NCBI GenBank assembly: GCA_964410625.1
Contig: CAYPHY010000044.1
Location: forward strand, 1-41,497
DNA: 41,497 bases
Source: CAYPHY01 sp964410625
Lineage (GTDB): Bacteria; Chloroflexota; Anaerolineae; Promineifilales; Promineifilaceae
Reading direction: 5' to 3'
Under the pieces are notes generated by a model. The model was given only the letters and a program-made list of their open reading frames with translations, was not told the origin of the DNA and searched no databases. Both the position numbers and the translations under genes were made by a program. Positions 1 to 6,940 of this stretch are shown here, piece by piece (the stretch's first letter is position 1; the number at the start of each line of letters is the position of its first letter).

Positions 1-995
1 AAACCATCATCATCAATCAGCAAGAGGTAAAAACACTACTGCCGATGGCCGACTGTGTGGAGGTGATGGCGGCGGCGATGCAGGCATTGGCCGCAGGGGA
101 AGTGATCCTGCCGCTGCGCCCCGTCCTCTGGCTGCCGAAAAAGGTCGGCGCGTTGGCGATGATGCCCGCTTATGATGGTGCGGCTGCGGCGTTGGGGGTG
201 AAGGTAATCACCGTCTTCCCCGGCAATCACGGCACGGAATTTGATTCCCATCAGGGGGTGGTCTTGCTCTTTGACGCCGAACACGGCCAACTGATGGCGA
301 TCATAGACGCCACGGCCGTCACCGAAATTCGCACGGCGGCCGTCAGTGCCCTTGCTACCCGCCTCCTAGCGAGGCCGGACGCGGGCGATCTTGCCATTCT
401 CGGCTCCGGGACCCAGGCGCGGGCGCATCTGGAAGCGATGGTGGTCGCGCGGCCGATCCGCCGCGTGCGCGTCTGGAGCCGCACCCCGGAAAACGCCGGA
501 CGCTTTGCAGAGACGGCCGCGCAACAATTCAAACTGCCTGTCGAGGCGATGCCAACGGCCGAAGCGGCCGTGCGCGAAGCGGATCTCATTTGCACGACGA
601 CATCGGCTACCGATCCCATCCTTCAGGGGAGTTGGCTCAGCCCCGGCGTCCACATCAACGCCGTCGGCTCCAGCGTTCCCTTTGCGCGGGAGCTGGACGC
701 GGCGGCCGTTGCCCGCTCGCGCCTCTACGTTGACCGGCGCGAGTCGGCGCTGAATGAGTCCGGCGACTTCCGCTTTGCCAAAGCCGAAGGCGCGGTGGAC
801 GACAACCACATCCTCGGCGAGTTGGGCGAACTGCTACTCGGCCGCGTCCAGGGGCGAACGGCGGCCGACGAGATCACCCTCTTCAAGTCGTTAGGGTTAG
901 CGATTGAAGACGTAGCGGCCGCGCAATACATCTACCACCAGGCACAAGCGCGAGAGCTTGGAACGTCGCTCCAGTTAGGAGGGAGTAGGCAGTAG
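1..995 (+). CDS. Ornithine cyclodeaminase / mu-crystallin family protein (5' truncated by window edge)
   Basis: The reading frame is open back to the first base of the window. The residues before the first ATG at 45 read TIIINQQEVKTLLP, which is the typical N-terminus of this family, so the true start lies just outside the window and the ATG at 45 is internal. About 330 residues are visible, near full family length. A Rossmann NAD(P)-binding motif GSGTQARAHLEAM is followed by RVWSRTPENA. Family members are NAD(P)-dependent enzymes that deaminate ornithine, reduce imines or ketimines, or make/break opine-like compounds; the substrate here cannot be told. The last residues (GGSRQ) and the stop come from a low-complexity gtaggcagtag stretch, so the extreme C-terminus may have been altered by intergenic repeat sequence. 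Confidence 0.88.
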   Translation, partial: TIIINQQEVKTLLPMADCVEVMAAAMQALAAGEVILPLRPVLWLPKKVGALAMMPAYDGAAAALGVKVITVFPGNHGTEFDSHQGVVLLFDAEHGQLMAIIDATAVTEIRTAAVSALATRLLARPDAGDLAILGSGTQARAHLEAMVVARPIRRVRVWSRTPENAGRFAETAAQQFKLPVEAMPTAEAAVREADLICTTTSATDPILQGSWLSPGVHINAVGSSVPFARELDAAAVARSRLYVDRRESALNESGDFRFAKAEGAVDDNHILGELGELLLGRVQGRTAADEITLFKSLGLAIEDVAAAQYIYHQAQARELGTSLQLGGSRQ

Positions 996-997
996 TC

Positions 998-1037
998 AGT
1001 CTCCCAATCTCCAGTCTCTCACTCTCTAATCTCCCCT
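998..1037. repeat. Pyrimidine-rich 'ctctaatctcc' word repeat
   Basis: The short space between the two convergent genes is made of variants of atctcc/agtctctc/ctctaatctcc. The same words recur at 5701-5735, 22213-22250, 28770-28812 and 37155-37240. It overlaps the stop codon of the flavodoxin gene. Confidence 0.7.
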
Positions 1038-1569
1038 AGACCGCCATAGCCTCCATAATCCCAAACTCCTCCAGCAATAGCAGCACCCAGTCGGCGATGC
1101 GCTCTTCCGTCAGGGCGACTTCGTTATCATCATCCAGGGCCAGCCCCAGGAAAACGCCGTCTTCCACCCCTTCCGAGAAGCTAAATTCATAATCGCTGGC
1201 ATCGGTAAAGCCGACCAGTTCAGCCCCGCGTTTTTCCAATTTACGGCCGATAATTCCAATCGCATCACAATAATTGTCGGGATAACCAAACTGGTCGCCC
1301 ACCCCAAACATCGCCACCTTCTTTCCATGCAGATCAAGCGTGTCTAACTGGTCATACTTCAAGTCCCAGTCGTCCTGCAATTGGCCGATGTTCCAGGTGG
1401 GGCAACCAACAATCAACAGATCATAATTCTGCATCTCTTGCAGATCGACCTCGCCGATATTGAAAAGTTCGACCACCCCCGGCACGTACTGATCAAAGGC
1501 ATTCTTGATCAGTTCCGCGTCCATCTCGGTATTACCCGTATTTGAGCCATAAAACAGCCCAATTTTCAT
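1036..1569 (-). CDS. fldA: Long-chain flavodoxin
   Basis: This is a low-potential FMN electron carrier of about 177 residues that can replace ferredoxin. The N-terminus MKIGLFYGSNTGNTE holds the FMN phosphate loop (GSNTGNTE). CPTWNIGQLQDDWD is the loop with the FMN-stacking Trp, and FGVGDQFGYPDNYCDA holds the stacking Tyr. The length and the segment around SFSEGVEDGVFLGLALDDDN match long-chain flavodoxins such as the cyanobacterial IsiB type. An upstream in-frame ATG at 1599 would add ten residues, but the ATG at 1569 has GAGGAG nine bases in front, so it was chosen. The gene is convergent with the preceding cyclodeaminase gene and divergent from the ABC exporter. Iron regulation is typical of the family, but I see no convincing Fur site. 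Confidence 0.93.
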   Translation of the reverse strand: MKIGLFYGSNTGNTEMDAELIKNAFDQYVPGVVELFNIGEVDLQEMQNYDLLIVGCPTWNIGQLQDDWDLKYDQLDTLDLHGKKVAMFGVGDQFGYPDNYCDAIGIIGRKLEKRGAELVGFTDASDYEFSFSEGVEDGVFLGLALDDDNEVALTEERIADWVLLLLEEFGIMEAMAV

Positions 1570-1782
1570 TATAAAATGCTCCTCATACCCATGAATCACA
1601 CGGATATAACTATCGCTTGTGAATCATGTTCGACACTACTAATTGTAGGAAGTATCCAGGCCATACTCAAGCGCCGCGGATCATTTTCTTGTGCAGGGTG
1701 GTTAAACCAAAAACGTACCAGCACACAAAAAGAAGTTAAACAGTGGTTAAAGGGGAAGTGGCGAAACAACGCTTATGCCGGG

Positions 1783-1788
1783 TATAAT
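1783..1788 (+). promoter_or_regulatory. -10 box TATAAT, 8 nt before the ABC exporter ATG
   Basis: A perfect TATAAT ends eight bases before the ATG at 1797 and there is no Shine-Dalgarno site between them. Transcription would start at about 1795, giving a nearly leaderless mRNA. No clear -35 box is visible. Confidence 0.5.
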
Positions 1789-1796
1789 CATCGCTA

Positions 1797-3626
1797 ATGA
1801 GCTTCTCCATCGGTTCAACCGGCACCGCAATGGGGCCACGCAGCACCCTCAGCCAATATGGCGAGGGTGGCAGCGGCGACGAAGGGCCGTTGATCAACAC
1901 CCATGTCGTCAGGCGGATGTTGGGCTTTCTCCGCCCCTATTGGCGGCGAATGCTGCTGGCCTTTCTGCTGATGCTGGTGGCAACGGCGATGACGCTGCTC
2001 ACACCCTATCTAATCCGCATTGCGATTGATGAACATATAGCGAACGGGGACGCGGCCGGGTTGAACCGGGTCGCCCTGCTAACGGCCGCTGCCTTCATCC
2101 TGCTGGCGATTTCAACAGCCGTTCAACGCTTCCTGCTAACCTGGACCGGCCAGCGCGTCCTCGCCAACATGCGGGCGGCCATGTTCGACCACCTGCAACA
2201 CCTCTCGCTCAACTACCACGAGGGCCACATCGTCGGCGTCACCGTCTCGCGGGTGATCAACGACGTCGCTGTGATCAACGACCTGCTTTCCCAGGGCTTG
2301 ATCACCCTGGCCGGAGACTTGCTCATTCTGGTGGGCATCATCGGCATCATGCTCACCATGAGTCCGCGCCTGGCTCTGCTGACCTTCATCGTCCTGCCGT
2401 TGATGATGCTCTTCACCTACTTCTTCTCCCACCGCGCCCGCCGTGCCTATCGCGCCACGCGCTCCACCGTCGCCGGAGTGGTCGGCAATCTGGCCGAAGA
2501 CATCGGCGGGATGCGCGTCATTCAGGCCTTCGTGCGCGAGGAGCAATCGCAGGCCCGCTTCGACCGCGTGAACGACGCCAACCGCCGGGCGCATATCAAC
2601 GCCATGTCCCTCTCGCTGGCCTTCATGCCCACCGTCGAGTTTTTGGCGATGTTGGCGACGGCGATTGTGCTGTTCTTTGGCGGCCGTGCCGTCGCCGCCG
2701 ATGAGTTGACCATCGGCATCATGGTCGCCTTTCTCGCTTATGTCAACCGCTTCTTCCAGCCATTGCAGGAGCTAAGCCAGCTTTTCACCACCTTGCAATC
2801 GGCCATGGCCGGTGGCGAACAGGTGGTGCGCCTGCTGGATGCGGAACCGGCGGTACAGGACCAGCCGAATGCGCGGCCGATGCCCCCTATCGCCGGTCAC
2901 ATCGAACTCGACAACGTCACCTTCGCTTACCGCCCCGAAGGCCCGGACATCCTCAAGAATGTATCCATCCGCGCCGAGCCGGGGCAGATGATCGCCCTCG
3001 TCGGCCCCACCGGCGCGGGCAAGACCTCGATTGCCAACCTCGTACTGCGCTTTTATGATGTGCAACAGGGGGCAGTACGCATTGACGGCATAGACGTGCG
3101 TGAGGTCAGCCAGCAATCCTTGCGCCGCCAGACCGGACTGGTCTCGCAAGACTCCTTTCTCTTCATGGGCAGCGTCGCCGACAACATCCGCTTTGCCCAA
3201 CCAGCGGCCACGCTGGAGGAGATCGAAACGGCCGCCCGCCTGGCCAACGCCCATGAATTCATCATTGATTTGCCCAACGGCTATGAGACACAGGTGTTAG
3301 AGGGGGGTGCAAATCTCTCCGTCGGCCAGCGGCAGTTGCTGTGCCTGGCCCGCGCCGTCCTCGCCGACCCGCGCATTCTGATCCTCGACGAAGCCACCGC
3401 CCATGTGGACACGCTGACCGAGGCGTTGATCCAGGAGGCACTGGAGCGACTATTCGCCGACCGCACTACCATCGTCATCGCCCACCGCCTCAGCACCATC
3501 CAACGGGCGGATTGGATTTATGTGGTTGACGACGGCCGCGTGGCCGAACAAGGGACCCACGAGCAACTGCTGGAACAAAACGGCATCTACCGCAACCTCT
3601 ACGAACGCCAATTCCTCGCCCTGTAA
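1797..3626 (+). CDS. ABC exporter, fused transmembrane and ATPase domains (MdlB/MsbA-like)
   Basis: This 609-residue half-transporter has a six-helix ABC membrane domain (about residues 40-330) and a C-terminal ATPase. The ATPase shows Walker A GPTGAGKT, signature LSVGQRQ (Val in place of the usual Gly), Walker B ILILDEA, D-loop residues HVD, and H-loop IAHRLST. Such proteins dimerise in the cytoplasmic membrane and export lipids, peptides or drugs; the substrate is not deducible. A single gene suggests a homodimer unless a partner lies elsewhere. The first 30 residues are polar and Gly-rich, so a later start such as the Met at residue 12 is possible. Its stop codon TAA at 3624 forms the first bases of the 39-bp tandem array that follows. 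Confidence 0.93.
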   Translation: MSFSIGSTGTAMGPRSTLSQYGEGGSGDEGPLINTHVVRRMLGFLRPYWRRMLLAFLLMLVATAMTLLTPYLIRIAIDEHIANGDAAGLNRVALLTAAAFILLAISTAVQRFLLTWTGQRVLANMRAAMFDHLQHLSLNYHEGHIVGVTVSRVINDVAVINDLLSQGLITLAGDLLILVGIIGIMLTMSPRLALLTFIVLPLMMLFTYFFSHRARRAYRATRSTVAGVVGNLAEDIGGMRVIQAFVREEQSQARFDRVNDANRRAHINAMSLSLAFMPTVEFLAMLATAIVLFFGGRAVAADELTIGIMVAFLAYVNRFFQPLQELSQLFTTLQSAMAGGEQVVRLLDAEPAVQDQPNARPMPPIAGHIELDNVTFAYRPEGPDILKNVSIRAEPGQMIALVGPTGAGKTSIANLVLRFYDVQQGAVRIDGIDVREVSQQSLRRQTGLVSQDSFLFMGSVADNIRFAQPAATLEEIETAARLANAHEFIIDLPNGYETQVLEGGANLSVGQRQLLCLARAVLADPRILILDEATAHVDTLTEALIQEALERLFADRTTIVIAHRLSTIQRADWIYVVDDGRVAEQGTHEQLLEQNGIYRNLYERQFLAL

Positions 3627-3895
3627 CGCGATTTGGCAAATCGCGCTACATGACTGCCAGCGTAACGCGATTTGCTAAATNNNNNNNNNNNNNNNNNNNN
3701 NNNNNNNNNNNNNNNNNNNNNNNNNNNNNNNNNNNNNNNNNNNNNNNNNNNNNNNNNNNNNNNNNNNNNNNNNNNNNNNNACGCGATTTGGCAAATCGCG
3801 CTACATGACTGCCAGCGTAACGCGATTTGCTAAATCGCGCTAGGTGACAACCAGCGTTACGCGATTTGGCAAATCGCGCTACATGACTGGCAGAG
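3624..3895. repeat. 39-bp palindromic tandem array with assembly gap
   Basis: Units start at 3624, 3663, about 3779, 3818 and 3857, a 39-bp period. Each holds the palindrome CGCGATTT-ggc/gct-AAATCGCG followed by the near-constant linker ctacatgactgccagcgtaa. A run of exactly 100 N (3681-3780) interrupts it, so the real copy number is unknown. The linker between palindromes is the same in each unit, so this is not a CRISPR. The first unit supplies the stop codon of the ABC exporter; the last ends just before the promoter of the ParB-USP gene. Related palindromes occur at 9565-9586 and 33780-33980. Confidence 0.9.
3681..3780. other. Assembly gap (100 N)
   Basis: Exactly 100 N lie within the 39-bp tandem array, the usual placeholder for a scaffold gap of unknown size. 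Confidence 0.97.
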
Positions 3896-3901
3896 AAAAG
3901 A

Positions 3902-3907
3902 TATAAT
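3902..3907 (+). promoter_or_regulatory. -10 box TATAAT, 6 nt before the ParB-USP ATG
   Basis: TATAAT ends six bases before the ATG at 3914, and there is no ribosome binding site. Transcription is predicted to start at or next to the A of the ATG (leaderless). The end of the last palindromic repeat (GCTACA, 3878-3883) lies 18 bp upstream, where a -35 box would be. Confidence 0.55.
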
Positions 3908-3913
3908 ACCCTC

Positions 3914-5701
3914 ATGGATAAAAGAGGTGTTGCCCGTTCTGAGGCAAGTCGAGATTTTCAATATGCCCGCTGGCAGGCGTCGTTGGAGACGTTGGCCGCA
4001 CGGTTGACCGGCAAATCGGCCGAACTGCTGGCCTTCAACGAAGTCACTGACAAGCTGCGCGAAGTCGGCCGCGCCTCACGCGGCCTTCAGCAAATCCCAG
4101 TAGAGGCCATCGTCGGCAGCGTCGGCCGTACCAACGACTTCACCCGCACCTTCCTCCCTCGCCTGGAAGAAGACCAAAACCGTTGGGTCAATGTACGCAC
4201 GGCCGCCCACCACGTCAGCGACCTGCCGCCGATCGAAGTCTACCAGATCGGCAACGCCTACTTCGTCTCCGATGGCAACCACCGCATCTCCATCGCCCGG
4301 CGGCAAGGGGTGGTTTATATTGACGCCTATGTCACCGAGGTACGTACCCGCGTGCCGCTGACCCCCGATGTGCAGCCAGACGATCTAATCATCAAGGCGG
4401 AACTGGCCGCTTTCCTGGAATATACACGGCTCGATGAGCTGCATCCCGAAGCTGATTTCCAGGTCACCGTGCCGGGGCAGTATGCCCACCTGGAAAATCT
4501 GATCGAGGTCCATCGTTACTTCCAAGAACTCATTGAAGCACGCGACTTTTCCGACCGTGAAGCGGTCGCCCACTGGTATGACAACAGCTATCTACCGATG
4601 ATCGTCGCCATTCGCGAACAAGGCATCCTGCGCCACTTCCCCGGCCGCACGGAGACCGACTTTTACGTCTGGCTGGCAACCCATCGCAAGATGCTGGAGC
4701 ATGAGCTGGGCTGGCCGATCCGCCCGGAGGTGGCCGTCAGCCGGTTGGTGGAGCGCATCCGGCCGCCAGCGCATGGCAGCTTGCCGCAACGGATGGGCCG
4801 CGCCGTCACCAACCTCGTTGCATCCCGCACCTGGCCTGGGAGGGCGGCAACTGAAGCGTGGAATCGCGAACGCTCGCTGGCACGCTACAGCGGCCGTCTC
4901 TTCGGCGATGTGTTAGTCCCGCTGGCACTGCCGCCGAGCATCGGCCGTCCCGCCCCTGGGTGGGCGGCGATGGAGTTGGCCCTGGCGGTTGCCACGGCCG
5001 AACAAGGGCAGCTTTGCGGTCTGCTCTTTGTACCACCAGGAGAGTCCGGCGCCGATACGTTGATCAGCATCGTGCGCCAATACTTCGAGCGAGCTTGCTT
5101 TAACGCCAACATACAGGGCGTGCTGGCGGTAGAGTGGGGCGATCCGGTGGAACGCATCTGCAACCGCACGACGATGCTCGATCTCGTTGTCCTGTGCCGC
5201 GACTTTCTCCAGGGGACGCAGATGAATGTCGAGCGCGGCAATTTGGAACGCTTCATTCGCCAGACCTGCCGCCCGATTTTGTTGGCCGATACCACACACC
5301 AGCAACTGCCCATACACGCCTTGCTGGTCTATGACCATGCACCCCAATCGCAGGAAGCCCTCTTCCTGGCCGCCTATCTGGGCGAACAGTGGCAAACACA
5401 ACTGACGGTGATGACGCTCGATAACGGCCGCGGCCGCTCGCGCAACAACGACCCGGCCGACCGCGCCCAGGAGTATCTGGCACTGCATGAGATCAACGCC
5501 GCCTTCCACCACTCCGCAGCCAGTGCCGGTGAGGCGGCGCTGTCCATCGTCGAGCAAGCAACGGCCGCTGGCTGCGACCTGCTGATCATCGGTGGCTATA
5601 GTCGCAAGGGTGGCTTCGGCCGCTCCACCAACAACGGCCGCACCCCGCTGCTCAACCATCTGCTCACCCATTGGGAGGGGATGTTGTTGATTTGTCCTTG
5701 A
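3914..5701 (+). CDS. ParB/Srx-fold protein fused to tandem universal stress protein domains
   Basis: This 595-residue protein has three parts. Residues about 58-145 look like the ParB/sulfiredoxin fold, with the core GNAYFVSDGNHRISIARRQG. Residues about 166-258 are a module with FLEYTRLDELHPEA, HRYFQ, HWYDNSYLP and FPGRTETDFYVW. Residues about 329-595 look like two USP (alpha/beta, nucleotide-binding) domains; the second ends LLIIGGYSRKGGFG...MLLICP. The first two parts are shared with the gene at 37219-38460 in this window, where the module occurs twice and no USP is present. ParB-like domains can bind or cut DNA or hydrolyse CTP, and USPs sense stress through ATP. The combined role here is unknown. 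It starts right after the palindromic array with a probable leaderless promoter. The domain calls are by eye. Confidence 0.82.
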   Translation: MDKRGVARSEASRDFQYARWQASLETLAARLTGKSAELLAFNEVTDKLREVGRASRGLQQIPVEAIVGSVGRTNDFTRTFLPRLEEDQNRWVNVRTAAHHVSDLPPIEVYQIGNAYFVSDGNHRISIARRQGVVYIDAYVTEVRTRVPLTPDVQPDDLIIKAELAAFLEYTRLDELHPEADFQVTVPGQYAHLENLIEVHRYFQELIEARDFSDREAVAHWYDNSYLPMIVAIREQGILRHFPGRTETDFYVWLATHRKMLEHELGWPIRPEVAVSRLVERIRPPAHGSLPQRMGRAVTNLVASRTWPGRAATEAWNRERSLARYSGRLFGDVLVPLALPPSIGRPAPGWAAMELALAVATAEQGQLCGLLFVPPGESGADTLISIVRQYFERACFNANIQGVLAVEWGDPVERICNRTTMLDLVVLCRDFLQGTQMNVERGNLERFIRQTCRPILLADTTHQQLPIHALLVYDHAPQSQEALFLAAYLGEQWQTQLTVMTLDNGRGRSRNNDPADRAQEYLALHEINAAFHHSAASAGEAALSIVEQATAAGCDLLIIGGYSRKGGFGRSTNNGRTPLLNHLLTHWEGMLLICP

Positions 5702-5893
5702 GGAGGAGATTGGGAGATTTAGAGATTGGAGATGAGGGTGGCAGGTAGCAAGTAGCAGGTAAAGCGAGCTTACTGGACAGGAATTTCCCAAATGCCACGT
5801 CGTGTTGCGATACGTCTTGCTCTCTGCTATGCTATGCCGTCAGGCACAGTATAGCCTGTTGGTTCTTCTGGTTCTTCTTTGCCGGAGCAAATT
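5701..5893. repeat. Intergenic space with purine-rich word repeats
   Basis: Positions 5701-5735 are gaggagattgggagattt-type words, the reverse complement of the ctctaatctcc words elsewhere. Positions 5741-5764 repeat agcaggta/agcaagta. I see no gene or clear promoter in the remaining 130 bases, apart from a GGAG ribosome binding site at 5884-5887. Confidence 0.55.
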
Positions 5894-6841
5894 ATGAGCG
5901 AACGTAATGGATTGGTTGGAGTGGATGAAGCGGAGTTTGGGCCGGAGCGGTCGCCCTTGCGGCTGATTGCGGCCGTCCTCCTCGTCATCATCTTGCCGCT
6001 GGCCCTCGGCCTCTTCCTCGCCCCGCGCCTGGTGCCACAGCCAAAGATCGGCGTGGTGCGCCTCAGCTATGACATCGCCAGCCTGACCACCTATGAGATC
6101 ACCGAACAACTGGCCTATGCTCGCCAGGACCCGGCGATCAAAGCGGCGGTGATCATCATCAACAGCCCCGGCGGATCGGCCGCCTTCAGCGAAGAGCTGT
6201 TCCTCGACGTGCTGGAGACGCGGCGCGACATGCCGGTGGTCGCTTCGGTTGACCTGGTGGCGGCCAGCGGCGCGTACTACATGGCGGCGGCGGCCGATGA
6301 AATCTATGCCAAACCCACCTCCTCCGTTGGCAGCATCGGCGTCATCGCCTCCCTCCCCGGTGAGGTCTTTATCGAAGAAGACCTGCTGACCACCGGGCCA
6401 TACAAAGCATTCGGCGGTACGCGCGATGGCTATACACGACAGATTGAACGTGCCAAATTCGCCTTTCTGCAAGCCGTTTCCACCGGTCGCGGCGAGCGGC
6501 TACAGGCCGATTTGGAAACGTTGTCCAGGGCCGAAATCTATACCGGCGTCCAGGCATTGGAGATGGGACTGGTAGATGGCATGGAGGCCAGCGATGGCGC
6601 GATTCGCCGCGCGGCCGAACTCGCCGGGGTCAGGGACTATGAAGTGGTCGAGCTATACCCGCTCACCTTCGACACCGAGTTTATCCCCTTGCCCCTCTTT
6701 GGCGTGAGTGGCGACGCGGCCGCAGCCGCTAACCGCTACCAACCCGCCCCCATTGACCCCGCCAAGCTATGGGCTGCCCCCGTGGAGCTTCCACCAGGGA
6801 TTTATTACCGCTACATGGAGTTACCCTTTGGTCACCAGTAA
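5894..6841 (+). CDS. sppA: SppA-like signal peptide peptidase (S49 family)
   Basis: This is a 315-residue, single-domain S49 serine protease that degrades signal-peptide remnants in the membrane. One N-terminal membrane anchor spans about residues 23-43. The fold core INSPGGSAAFSEELF is followed by the catalytic serine in VAASGAYYMAAAADE (Ser125) and the general-base lysine in TTGPYKAFGGTRD (Lys171), the Ser/Lys dyad arrangement of Bacillus SppA. An in-frame TTG at 5879 would add five residues, but the ATG at 5894 has CGGAG six bases upstream and was preferred. The C-terminal 50 residues after the protease core (ending YRYMELPFGHQ) are not recognised. It precedes a large anchored extracytoplasmic protein; the two may be cotranscribed although 99 bp of repeats separate them. 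Confidence 0.9.
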   Translation: MSERNGLVGVDEAEFGPERSPLRLIAAVLLVIILPLALGLFLAPRLVPQPKIGVVRLSYDIASLTTYEITEQLAYARQDPAIKAAVIIINSPGGSAAFSEELFLDVLETRRDMPVVASVDLVAASGAYYMAAAADEIYAKPTSSVGSIGVIASLPGEVFIEEDLLTTGPYKAFGGTRDGYTRQIERAKFAFLQAVSTGRGERLQADLETLSRAEIYTGVQALEMGLVDGMEASDGAIRRAAELAGVRDYEVVELYPLTFDTEFIPLPLFGVSGDAAAAANRYQPAPIDPAKLWAAPVELPPGIYYRYMELPFGHQ

Positions 6842-6935
6842 ACGGTAATCGGTGATCAGTAATCGGATAGCAATACAAACCGATCACCGATTACCGATTA
6901 GCGAGTACCGCTTACCGCTCACCGCTAACCTAAAA
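6842..6935. repeat. Word-repeat inverted repeat (cggtaatcgg / accgatta)
   Basis: The left half has cggtaatcggtgatcag and taatcgg; the right half has ccgatcaccgattaccgatta and then taccgcttaccgctcaccgc. The halves can pair as an imperfect hairpin built of shuffled short words. It fills nearly all the space before the next start codon, and no ribosome binding site is seen. Confidence 0.7.
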
Positions 6936-6940
6936 CACCT

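Noticed and set aside
1576..1797. 73-aa coding region between flavodoxin and ABC exporter
   Set aside because: It overlaps the flavodoxin leader, has no ribosome binding site and no recognisable composition.
3624..3895. CRISPR array
   Set aside because: The linker between palindromes is nearly the same in every unit, so there are no unique spacers, and no cas genes are present.
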